NCBI RefSeq assembly: GCF_037126465.1
Contig: NC_088202.1
Coordinates: 105,989,962-106,053,961 of the forward strand
DNA length: 64,000 nt
Direction of reading: 5' to 3'
Source of the DNA: Ornithodoros turicata
Lineage: Eukaryota > Arthropoda > Arachnida > Ixodida > Argasidae
The notes below the pieces were generated by a model. It made no database searches, was not told the origin of the DNA, and saw only the letters and a list, made by a program, of their open reading frames with translations. The position numbers were made by a program, and so were the translations under genes. This document shows, piece after piece, positions 55,281 to 64,000 of this stretch; within the stretch, counting starts at the first letter, position 1, and every line of letters begins with the position of its first letter.

Positions 55281-55498
55281 AGACAAAAAAGGAAAAAGAA
55301 ACAAAGAAAGAGGAAAGAGGAAAAAACACAACAAGCACGGAATCGGTCATAGTTCCAAGTTAAGTGGTTACATGAGTGCAACCCTATGGAGCTCGATAAA
55401 CTGTAGTGCAGACAATGTCCATCGAACCAACGCAATCAGCACGGCAGCCACTGGTTTCTCACTCGCTGCCGAAGCACTTGGAATTTGTTTCCAAAAAG

Positions 55499-55615
55499 GG
55501 CAACGGTAACCTTCAATTGAAGTTTACGCTCTGTGCACTCGATGCCTTGAAGCCGACCTCCGTCTGGCTGTCCTTTCCTTTCTTTTTTCTTAATAAACAT
55601 ACCCCCCCCCTTCTT
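55499..55615 (+). mobile_element. forward-strand LINE 3' end with poly-C tail
   Basis: AAGCCGACCTCCGTCTGGCT, a pyrimidine stretch, TTAATAAACATA and nine C. This matches the 3' design at 39557 and 62040. With the reverse-strand end at 55196 it gives two LINE tails pointing away from each other. Confidence 0.7.
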
Positions 55616-56379
55616 CATGCGGTACGAGTACAGAAGGATGCAGACATGAAAGAGACTTGTGATAAGTTTAACATTCCTCGTTTTACAAAGGCAGCCTATG
55701 ACTTTATTGGGGAGTATATAAGTGCATGTCATGACACCACTAGCACAAGCTCCTAATTTGTTGCAAAGGGAGTCCCATGTGCATAAGGGATACGTTTTTC
55801 AGACCATAACCATAATGATGATGATGATTCGAGTTTTTTTGTCGCATCGACAACAAAGGTCATAATGCGCTGGGTATAAAACATGGGTAGTCAGACCATA
55901 ACCATGCTTCAAACAAAACTCACAGGACAGTCACGTGAATGCATGAAATATTGTGCACCTCTGATAGAGAACCTTCAATGCACGGATAAGAGAGCGGTTT
56001 CACTCGATGATGTCAGATGAAAGATTAATTGTGGCTGCCACGTTTACATCCACGATTCAAAACGCATTGGTTAGAGGAGAGTGGCAGTTGTTGAAGCGAG
56101 AAATGGAGAAAATGAGCTATAAGCTGCACGCAGTACAGTGCTGCAGAACGCACTTTTTCATTCAGTCCAACAAGAACATCGGTTCCCGAGTGCGAACAGG
56201 AGTTTGTAAGGTACACAGTCTTAACGACATTGAAAGACGTTAATGCCTTGCAGCCCTTCCCAGTACTCTAGTCTGTATTTTTGAAGTACAACGCTGGACA
56301 GCCAAGCAGTGCCGCAGTTGAGAGGCTCTTTAGTTTGGGGCGTCTTGTGACTACGAACCTCCGACTCCCACATGAATGA
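55616..56379 (+). pseudogene. hAT transposase fragments with C-terminal dimerisation motif
   Basis: Three blocks lie in order on the forward strand: CDKFNIPRFTKAAYDFIGEY near 55660-55715, LHPRFKTHWLEE near 56042-56078 in another frame, and at 56281-56379 GQPSSAAVERLFSLGRLVTT then NLRLPHE and a stop. The last is the hATC dimerisation domain (SSA.VERLFS...G). The transposase would bind the terminal repeats and catalyse cut-and-paste. Frameshifts, stops and the LINE insertions show it is dead. It may be a source-family copy for smaller CAGGGTTGTTAA elements. Confidence 0.8.
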
Positions 56380-56866
56380 TAAAAATTTTGAAACAGCTCC
56401 CTCGAGGAAACAAAAGGTACAAAATTCCAGTAAACACAGATGAAGATGTACGAGAAGTTGATAATTCATTTCACAATGAGCTATCGACTACGGCATTGCT
56501 TGTCAGCCCAGTACTATACGTATTATCGAGTCATGTGCTATCAGTCAGTGCTGAATAGAATATTTATTTCACTTGTCTACGAAATGTTCAAAATATCACA
56601 AACCCTCACTGCTGAGTGCTATCTAGTCAGTGTAGATACCCAATCTGTTACTCAAAGAAAGGTCCGTAGAAATAGTCAGACTGGAAGGAAAAGTGATAGC
56701 AGCTGGGCAAATTAATTCACTTGGTAAAATACAGAAAGTAACTGTAAAAGTACGGAGTACATTTTTGGGGGTATCCGCAACTGTATCAGTGTATTTTTTA
56801 AATGGTGTATCTGTAGCTTTCACTCAGATACTTTTTAAAAGTAACTTTAACAACCCTGTATTGTGC

Positions 56867-57017
56867 GCTGTTTAGCTTGTTTGAAGCGCGTCGCGTTTGC
56901 ATTTAGTGCATTCTGTTTGTGCTACATTTTATTGGAATTGTATTGAAATTGTACTACACAAGTGTACTTTGGCACATTAAATATCCTGAACAGTCATTCT
57001 TTTTCTACGGGTTTCAG
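56867..57017. other. spacer
   Basis: AT-rich, nothing recognised. Confidence 0.4.
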
Positions 57018-57183
57018 CACTGGCGAAGCCAGAGGAGGTTTCTGGGTGTTAAAACCCCTCCCTCCCCCCCGAAATCGTATCTTTGGTAGTGCATTTGGGA
57101 GAGGGAAACGACGGGAATTCCTCCTCGGCCATGTAAAGTCCCCATAGAGCCCCTCCCAAAATATTTTTCTGGCTACGCCGCTG
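57018..57183. mobile_element. 166-bp hAT-type MITE with exact 8-bp TSD
   Basis: GGTTTCAG flanks both ends (57010-57017 and 57184-57191). The termini CACTGGCGAAGCCAGA and, reversed, CAGCGGCGTAGCCAGAA match at most positions. The interior has a C/G homopolymer and is non-coding. GGCGTAGCCAGAAATTTT-like ends occur in many animal repeats. Confidence 0.8.
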
Positions 57184-57191
57184 GGTTTCAG

Positions 57192-58827
57192 GACTAAACA
57201 CATTCGATACCACAAGTATCCCTCTCAAAGTCTCTCAGGAAGCTGTGCTTAAAAATATTTATAAAAGCTACAGAAAGCTTTCTAAAAGTCAATATTATCA
57301 TTTACGCAACAATCCAATGCTCCTATTACTCTTGCCTCGTATTTTCGAGAGGTTACACACCGTAGGGTGAGGCATTTATCCCAAATTTTACTCCACTCTG
57401 TACATGTGTACAATGCCTCTGTGCTTCTTTCACGATAATTCTCGTAAGATAATTCTGCCTGCCGGTCCTGCTATAAATACGGCTAGAAAGATTATCCACT
57501 AAAAGCTGCCGATATATATATGCACGTAGGCTTTGCCTTAAAATCGATAGAACCCCCAGTACAGGGCGACACCTAAAAGACAACACAAGACACGACTCTG
57601 AACTGACAAACCAAAGACTATTTTCCATTCAGCTGCCTACATCGCCTTAAGTTGGGTTTTTATTGATTTTCATGTCACACCAACAGCAACAATTTTTAAC
57701 TCTCTTCGTTATCCCTTACGCCGAGTACATGACACTGAAACTGGCAGGCCCAACCCAAATCAAACCACGTCGGTACAAAGACATCATCACTTCCAACGAA
57801 AAATACACAAGGCACGCCGACAAACTGGTAGGCAAACATTGAAAATGATCTGCGCATCAGAAAACATCTCCCACGCCACGAACGTGCCCGAACGACACGT
57901 TTTTCGCTTTGAGTTGCACATCGCTCCCCCGTGGGAAAGATGTGAAACGAATTCAGGGCGCTGCGTTCCACGGCATAGTGAAAAATCACGGGTCATAAGC
58001 TGCGAAGCATGCGTAGGGAAAGCAAACGTCATCTATCTCTGTCAGTTTATCTGTCGGGAGAACATGGCACAGCTGTAGAGGTTTACACAAGCAAAGAGCA
58101 CCGATTCCATTGACTTGTTCCGCTGCGTTTGAACAAGCAGCAAGCGAGGGCAAACTGAAGCGTGGGTACAGCGAGAAAAAAAAAGCAACACTTTCCTGAA
58201 CGGAGAACCTGGTGGACCCTCGGTAGCTGAGCCAAGCGTATAGCATTAGAGGAGAGGGTTGTTTTAACATCGGGGAGATTTAGCCCTGTACCTATCTTAT
58301 TCTTTCTTTACTAATTCTCGTTTAGGCTCTAGCGTAACCCGCGAAATCAACACCATGCATACACACTAGTCTTTTTTTTTTCTTTTTTTTTTTTGTTGTT
58401 TTGTTTTTTGTTCGAAAGAAAAGTGCTGCACCAGTGCCGCACCAGTTCTTAAGTACACGCGAGGTCTATGACAAGAACGCGAGGGGGATGCACTCTTTGA
58501 ACTAGTTCAGGAAGTGCAGGCAGTTCAGGGGAAAAGAATGGTCCTACACCTTCACTTATATACGCACCAGCATGTGGTGATCACTAATGGAAGAAGTAAT
58601 AACGCATAAACACGAAGAAGTTGCCCCGACACGGTGAGGGCTGGCTACCCCCATTCACGTAGCCTGTGGGAAAATATGAACAGCAAATATCAAACCCTCG
58701 GTAAACGAACAGGCACGAAAAAAAATTACACGGTAAAAGAAACAAGTGACAGAGGAAAGAAGAGACACATACGACACAAGTCACAAGACACAAACTTATG
58801 GCAGGTTCCACTGGCGGTGGTGCGCAG
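57192..58827. other. unassigned stretch
   Basis: A poly-T/TTG tract lies at 58370-58405. Frames up to 97 codons show no motif. Confidence 0.35.
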
Positions 58828-58955
58828 CCGCGCCGCGAAGCAACTGCGACAATGAGCGGCGTACGGACGTCGACCGATGGAGAGAGGACAGCAGAATAAA
58901 GGAGTGGGGGACAGGGTGGTTAGTATGGCGTCCTGGGCCGACTTCAGGGGAACAC
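58828..58955 (+). repeat. dispersed repeat, copy 2
   Basis: Second copy of the repeat at 47224-47352, more regular in its middle (GCGGCGTACGGACGTCGACC, GGAGAGAGGACAGCAGAA). It is followed near 59010 by GGTCCGACATTCGTCTGGAA, which may extend the unit. Confidence 0.7.
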
Positions 58956-59256
58956 AACATTTCCGACAGAACAGAATGGAATACAAATAGAAAGAAAAAA
59001 TGGAAACGTAGGTCCGACATTCGTCTGGAAAGTTCGCTACTTATCGCTCGCTATTAAAAAAAAAATGACACTCCATGTAAGATATGAAAGAAGTGAGTTT
59101 CGGAAACCCACTATATGATCTAGCCCGTGTAGCCTGTATTTGTACAACTAGCCTGTTAAATGCCAGTGCTCAATAACAAGGAATGGAAGAATGTCACTAA
59201 AGTTAGAGGTATGAACGACAAAACAAAATCTACAATAAAATAAAGTTATACCGTCC
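58956..59256. other. spacer, nothing recognised
   Basis: An A-run lies at about 59056-59064. There is no motif in any frame. Confidence 0.35.
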
Positions 59257-60060
59257 TTGTTCCGCGAATATTCACCAGCTGTAACGCGTGAAGGTGCGGG
59301 TAGTCAGAAACCATCATTGGTGCCCGGGATTCTAAAGAAACAAAAAGCTATATATATTATAGAACGGCTGAGCATTGTGACGTCCCTCGTTTCCGAAGGG
59401 GACAATCCTGAAGTCAGGAAAGTCCTCACACACTATTCGTCCAACAGGCCTCACAAGCTGCGTTGGGAAGATTATGAAGCGCATGGTACGCGCAAGGCTG
59501 AACTGGTAAGTTGAAAGCACCCGATTATTCCCAGGAGTCATGGCTCGCTTCTGCCAAGCTCCGGTGGTAGTGAACATCTTGACGATACTCAAGGTTTTAG
59601 AAGACAGGAGCCACCGGCTGACCCTCCAATGGGTCCCTAGACACATTGCAATAAGAGGCAATGAGGTACCGGATCGGGCAGCTGCTGCGGCCCACCATAG
59701 CCGCTCAGCGGTCTCCATCATACTTGCGAACGGGGATAGACGCTCTCTCTTGTCCGCGTTGACGTCGCCTTGGCCCATCAGGAATGGTGTCATGACATCA
59801 CACGGTGGTCGCTTCTGTATTATTTGAAATGCCAGGCAGTTTCCCTCGCCTCTTTACGTCTCTCGTGCGTCGTTTACGACTTAGCGTTGCATTCACCCCT
59901 GCATTCCGGTATAGGCTGGGCCACAGCAACACGGTGCTGTGTACAACTTGTGGTTTCCCGGCAACAATCCGACACAAGTTATAGAAGACTGTAGCCAGTA
60001 CGTATGCGAGCGACGGGCCTTTAAAGTAGCACAGAAGTCATTTTTAACACCCAGTTTTCT
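59257..60060 (+). pseudogene. I-type LINE with RT and RNase H pieces fused by deletion
   Basis: At 59438-59509 the frame reads RPTGLTSCVGKIMKRMVRAR and LNW, the conserved RT motif (YRPI.LTSCVGK..ERMV..RL.W). About 110 bases later, 59618-59700 reads LTLQWVPRHIAIRGNEVPDR and AAAAAH, the last RNase H block. The catalytic palm between them is missing, so an internal deletion of over 1 kb is implied. Further on come SLRLSCVVYDLALHSPLH near 59850 and IEDCSQYVCERRAF near 59980, the C-terminal Cys-His region. Several frameshifts are present. Ser and Asp of the RNase H consensus have changed (RH for SH, VPD for CAD). Confidence 0.75.
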
Positions 60061-60899
60061 TCTTATAAAACTGTTGAGTTTGCCAATGAGATGCACCATG
60101 CGAAGTAATTTGCACCACAGAATCATAATTATCGCAGAAACTGAATTTAAAATATGCCGCAAAAAGCGACCGTGCGCAACGGTGGTGAAGAGCAGTACCA
60201 GCCTGTGATCTGCCAGGAACGTTATATAAGGAGAACGCTCGCTGATTGGCCTAGAAAAATGTTGTCTGCTACTCCGCTGTCGTCTGCTACTCGGCTGTTC
60301 GGGGTTCTGATAAAGCCTTTCTCCTTGCTCGGTAATGCTTCGGGCGCTCCTTGTATCCCCAATTCTCCGGGAAAACTGGCAAAACAGGTTTACGGTGGCA
60401 AAGGAACAATGCGCTGACCCCCACTGATCGGCGAACCAGAACGAGTCTCCTTATGCCGTCATCGGTGACGTGCCATCATACCTCCTCATGCTCGTTATAG
60501 CTGGAGTGGCGAGTTAAGGGTGAAGGCGCTGAGCTATGTTTATGTGAGTTTTTTTTTCTGGGAAACAAATTGCACACATCAAAACCTTTCGCGCTATTCG
60601 GTATAATGACACACACACTTTCATCAGATGTCTTAATCTGAAATTTTTTTTTTTTTTTTTGATGGCCCTCTGTACTCCTTTAAATGTCAACTTGAAATGC
60701 TGGATCAGAGGCCATTCAACATCTGCAAAGTTCTCGGCCCATGGATAACTCTGTACATCAGTGCCGTGCACTTGGCGCTTTTCTTTCCTTTCTGAGGGCC
60801 ACCGGCCTCCTTCAAGAACTGTAGGGATCCTCGTCATCCTTTCATGTGAACCTTTTTGGAATGGGGTAGGGTCCTTCACTCAACGCAGGGAAACATCCC
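60061..60899. other. unassigned, possibly promoter or UTR of repeats
   Basis: TATATAAGG at 60222 with GATAAAGCC 90 bases on looks LTR-like, but no partner LTR exists in the window. A T-run lies at 60645-60660. The words GGGGTAGGGTCCTTCA and GGGAAACATCCCC near 60864-60898 recur near 22290-22315. Confidence 0.4.
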
Positions 60900-61392
60900 C
60901 CATCATCATCATTTATGCATCTATGTTGTTGTTGTTGTTCTGCCAAGCGCGGTCAGCGATGGACAATGTCATCGACCTCGTTTCCGCGGTACAACAGGCT
61001 AAGTCCGACGGACAGGTAACAACCGCCATCTTCTTCGGTGTAGCGATGTAGCCTATGCCAGTGTTCTTCACAATGCTGTCGTCGCATCACTCCAGGAGGC
61101 AATCGCGAGAGGTCGTACACCCCTCAGCCCACTCAACCCACTGCTGGTCGTGCTCAGCCCAGTCTCCATCCGATATGTCATCCTGGCGCACCTCCGCCCA
61201 ACTGCCAGGACATAACCGTATCGCTATCGATGCTGGTGATATCTGTATATGAAAATTCGCTGTCCACCGTTGTTTATTTTTCAGTTTCTTTTTCGGAATA
61301 GCAAGTGGCGACAGCCTGGCTGACATATCCTTTTTTCTTTTCTTCCTTTTTTTCTTTCACTCTAATAAACATATCCCCCCCCCCCCCCTCCG
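60900..61392 (+). pseudogene. I-type LINE RT fragment joined to a poly-C 3' end
   Basis: MDNVIDLVSAVQQAKSDGQV then TAIFF near 60960-61040 is the RT finger block before the first catalytic Asp; a frameshift follows, then ASVLHNAVVASLQEAIARGR near 61053-61115. After that QLPGHNRIAIDAGD near 61200-61240 may be the end of RNase H. The 3' UTR runs through GGCGACAGCCTGGCTGACAT, a T/C stretch, CTAATAAACATA and a C-run ending at 61390. Large internal deletions are implied. Confidence 0.65.
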
Positions 61393-62070
61393 CTCGACAT
61401 AATCCAGCGCCGTCTGCAGCGTGCTTTGATGTCACTGTGGTATATCTTCCTGACCGTGGATTACCGGTACCACCAACTAAGGCCGTGGCTAAGTCATTTA
61501 CGCGTCGCTCCCTCCTTGTACGTCCGCCGATGTTGACACTTCGCCAGCCCACCGTGCACTAGTACAGTGCTGGACAAAAGTTTACGGAACACGCTCCGGC
61601 GCATTCCCTCCTCAGAGTGGCACGCTAGCAGCAAATGGGACCGTACGGACTTACAGACATGTGTCTAGGTAACCCAGTCACCTGTTTGCAAGTGTGCAGG
61701 TGCCATTCGTTGCTAGCGTGTGACTATGAGGAAAGAATGCGCCGGAGCGTGTTCCGTAAACTTTTGTCCAGCACTGTACATCCCCAGTCTTCCTAAAAAG
61801 GGTAACGCACTAACTTGCGTGACCTGTCGTCGCACACTGTACAATAACCGTACCCTTCACACCAGCACCGAACTGCAGTGTATATTGACGGCTTGGACCA
61901 CAGGACAAAGTTGAGCAAGTGTTCAGACTCCCACACGAAATGTTATCTACAGAAGCCAAAAGCCCGTCGCTACCTGCTTTAGACGCACCTTTTCGTCGAC
62001 ATCCACTGCTTGGACAATCCTGAGAGTTTTTCCTTTCCTTTTTTCTTAATAAACATATCCCCCCTCCCCT
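61393..62070 (+). mobile_element. decayed LINE segment with poly-C tail
   Basis: The segment between two poly-C tails ends with CTTAATAAACATA and a C-rich run at about 62045-62068. Frames at 61393-61560 and 61778-61914 show no clear domain. A Tc1-like MITE is inserted at 61565. Coding content could not be assigned. Confidence 0.5.
61565..61776. mobile_element. 212-bp Tc1/mariner-type MITE with TA duplication
   Basis: The left end CAGTGCTGGACAAAAGTTTA is exactly reverse-complemented at the right end, and the arms pair over at least 42 bases, as far as GCCGGAGCGTG and GGCGCATTC. TA lies on both sides (61563-61564 and 61777-61778). CAGTGCTGG-starting ends with TA target sites are typical of Tc1-like transposons. 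There is no transposase. Confidence 0.9.
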
Positions 62071-62730
62071 TGAGAGAGCACAGCACCTTTGAAAGAAAAA
62101 GAAAGAACTCTTACTCTGTTGAAGTGATCAGCGATTTCTATTCGGTGATGCTCTACGTGCACAACCAACTCATGCCCAAACTGTGTGTGGTTCCAATGGG
62201 TCCCAAGCCATTTAGGTCTATATAGAAATGACCGCGCGCCGACGCTGTGGCAAGACGTGCTTGCGATACTGACCCAATTAATGGCGTTCAACCCACGTCC
62301 TTTGCCTGCCAACTGAACATCCATCGCCTGTGTACCGGTAGCATACGGCTCTTTACGCAGGATGCTGTCAGAGCTAATGCCTTCTTGCGATCCATTGATC
62401 CGTCGAAGGCTCATGTTCTGCTTGGACGTGTATCACGGAAGGAAGAATCGATACTCTATCGGCTGCGCTTCAATGTTGCGCGAGCTCCACTGCTTTTATC
62501 TAAACTAAGCCAACTGGATACGCCAATCTGCCCCGCCTGCAATGTCGAAGTGGATACGCTTCACCTCCTCATCAACTGCCAGCACTATGTTTGCCACCGT
62601 ACTGTAATACCCCGGCAGCGCCTCGTTCATCTGGCATATCACGACATCTCTCTAGCGACATTACTTGGCCCTACCCAACGCACTGCAGCGCTACTCAGCT
62701 TCCTCAGGTAAACAGAACCTCTTTGCAAGC
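62071..62730 (+). pseudogene. I/R1-type LINE RNase H and Cys-His C-terminus
   Basis: At 62182 a frame reads CVWFQWVPSHLGLYRNDRA, the last RNase H block, with Tyr-Arg-Asn in place of the usual Gly-Asn. After a frameshift, 62247-62711 continues with ILYRLRFNVARAPLLLSKLS, the zinc-like CPACNVEVDTLHLLINCQHY, and LATLLGPTQRTAALLSFLR before TAA. This is the closest relative in the window of the LINE at 2.5-3.4 kb and the one at the right edge. No poly-C tail follows, so the 3' end is lost or diverged. Confidence 0.75.
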
Positions 62731-63259
62731 TATGATGGCGCCACCAACAACGAACAGTGAAGGAACCGTGCAAATTATGAATTTGCATCAAGCAGTTGTC
62801 TTTGAATACCAAGCTGACTCGCGTATGGCTAACTTTCCCTTGTCGTTTTAGAATATTTCTGAAGGTAGGCAGGTACGGTTACACGTGTTTATTCCTTCTC
62901 GTGTTCTTCAAAGCTAACCTGATGTTGATGTTGACGAAAAGAATAATAGGAAGAGATTGAATTCGTCACACGACAAATTCGGCTACTCCCATAAACAGAC
63001 CCCCGTTCTCCCCCTCCTTATACAATAATCATATTCCCCCTAATACTGTCTATTTTTATTTTTTATTTATGCTATCAGCCCTTACGCAGGGATATTACAG
63101 GACTGGGCTCAATATTGCAAATTCGGCATTGATTACACAGAATAGCACATCAAATAGCACTACAGATATACCACACAAATGGCAGTTAAATTACAAAACA
63201 ATGCAGACAATGAAGAGTCGTTGCTTTACAAGAATTGATACAAGGCCATTACAACTGGC
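62731..63259. other. unassigned stretch
   Basis: No motif is recognised. It may include 3' UTR of either neighbouring LINE. Confidence 0.35.
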
Positions 63260-63799
63260 TTAGTGACTTGAAAAATTTTTGGAGACTGAGAAAAGATGGC
63301 TTGCTGTAAATTGTTCCATTGTTATATTGTTTAGACAAAAGAAAAATGAATTTTTAAAGGAGTTAGTGCGTGCCATGTAAGGGAGCATGCTGTTAGTGTG
63401 ATTTGTTCGAGCAGTTCTACGGCCTATAGGCTTTATGTAAGAATGCCTAGGGGCCTTTACAAAACTGAAATAAATTTGGTACAGGAGTTTAAATCTTATA
63501 TTTTTACGACGTTCAGACAAAAGCGGCAAGTTTGTATTATGCCGCAGCGCCGTGACAGTTTCCGCTCGGCTGTACTTTGAGTAGATGAAGCGAACCGCTA
63601 AATTTTGAATCATTCCAAGCTTAGTTGCGAGCATTCTTGTGCGAGGGCCCCATACAGCTGTAGCATATTCTAGAGCAGGATGGACGTAGGTTTTATAGGC
63701 GGCTACCTCAACACGTGGTGCAGCTTGTTTAAGGTTCCTTCGCAGGTAGCCTAGTTTTTTATACGCAGTGCTACTTATCACATCGATGGTGTGAGGGGG
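63260..63799 (-). pseudogene. CR1/L2-like LINE post-RT region, 5'-truncated
   Basis: A clean reverse frame of about 173 codons begins HTIDVISSTAYKKLGYLRRN, continues AAYKTYVHPALEYATAVWGP, then IQNLAVRFIYSKYSRAETVT and RRKNIRFKLLYQIYF, and ends in RTNSFKNSFFFCLNN. These are the ordered blocks after the RT of CR1/L2-type LINEs. The RT itself is missing: upstream sequence is replaced at about 63795 by the tail of another LINE. No stop interrupts the frame, so the fragment is rather young. Confidence 0.8.
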
Positions 63800-64000
63800 C
63801 TAATATATGTTATGAAAAAAATGAGAAGGAAAAGACTAGCGTGCGCTACGGGGGCTTGCTCTTCGCAGTAAAAATTAGGAATTAAATTGGTCGCAGTTAA
63901 TCCGGAAGGCCACAGCCTCGCAGGAACCGAAGAAGTGCCTTGGTCACCTCACTATATTGTGTGGGGCCTAGCAGCGTAAACAGGGAAAAGTCTGAGATCG
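63795..64000 (-). pseudogene. I/R1-type LINE C-terminus and 3' UTR, cut by window edge
   Basis: On the reverse strand the protein end reads LLGPTQYSEVTKALLRFLRG and CGLPD with TAA at 63899-63897. This matches the ends at 3.29 kb and 62.7 kb. The 3' UTR has AAGCCCCCGTAGCGCACGC, a pyrimidine stretch, CATAACATATATTAG and a C-rich end at about 63795. The element continues beyond the right window edge. Confidence 0.75.

Larger units (their letters stand above)
55022..56858 (+). mobile_element. 1.8-kb hAT element remnant with near-exact 8-bp TSD
   Basis: TATTGCGC (55014-55021) and TATTGTGC (56859-56866) flank the ends, 7 of 8 identical. The termini CAGGGTTGTTAAGTAACT and AGTAACTTTAACAACCCTG are inverted repeats, followed inward by GTAACT and GAGTAC words. 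Inside are decayed transposase blocks ending in a hATC motif, plus two LINE 3' ends (55196-55280 reverse, 55499-55615 forward). The coding direction is forward. Confidence 0.88.

Noticed and set aside
60210..60415. Solo LTR with TATATAAGG and GATAAAGCC
   Set aside because: There is no TG...CA boundary pair, no duplication and no second LTR in the window.

Overview
The window looks like repeat-dense nuclear DNA of an arthropod, most probably a tick or a related chelicerate. This is an inference from the mix of repeats: tRNA-headed SINEs, RNase H-bearing non-LTR retrotransposons whose 3' ends run into poly-C after an AATAAA-like signal, CR1/L2-like LINEs, a Penelope-like element, and many hAT-type elements and MITEs. 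There are no operons, ribosome-binding sites, CRISPR arrays, rRNA genes or free-standing tRNA genes. I could not support an intact host gene. Almost every recognisable coding segment is a piece of a transposable element.

Layout. 1-3.4 kb: a reverse-strand LINE RNase H fragment at the left edge, a short hAT-like element, a snap-back hairpin, a MITE at 1464-1684 and a 5'-truncated forward LINE (2520-3434). 3.4-10.4 kb: mostly featureless, with a mariner-type transposase remnant (reverse, about 7975-8290) and an unassigned open frame (9425-9925). 10.4-14.1 kb: two SINE copies, a MITE nested in the loop of a larger inverted repeat, and an 849-bp hAT element. 17-22 kb: a broken LINE reverse transcriptase split by a SINE just before its YADD motif, a CR1/L2-like LINE whose 3' UTR is split by a hAT element, and another hAT element. 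22.5-23.3 kb: a third LINE RNase H end. 23.3-36.8 kb: mostly unassigned. 36.8-41.5 kb: a long-hairpin MITE, a foldback element hit in both arms by different LINEs, and a Penelope-like element with RT and GIY-YIG segments and an inverted 5' end. 43.5-44.1 kb: a 161-codon frame broken by a 64-bp SINE insertion. 47.8-53.9 kb: a LINE 3' coding end split by a 5.3-kb hAT-like composite. 54-57 kb: a hairpin, a small basic ORF and a hAT element that keeps its C-terminal dimerisation motif. 59.2-64 kb: a run of same-strand LINE fragments with a Tc1-like MITE, then two reverse-strand LINE ends.

How the parts relate. The window is a palimpsest, and nested insertions with target-site duplications let the order of events be read. 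Eight-base duplications, seven of them exact in all eight bases, mark seven hAT-like insertions. LINE-type duplications of 6 to 12 bases mark SINE and LINE insertions. I found no evidence of an undescribed defence or metabolic system. The most distinctive signals are the hAT-like elements whose ends are packed with iterated self-complementary words, and the readable nesting.
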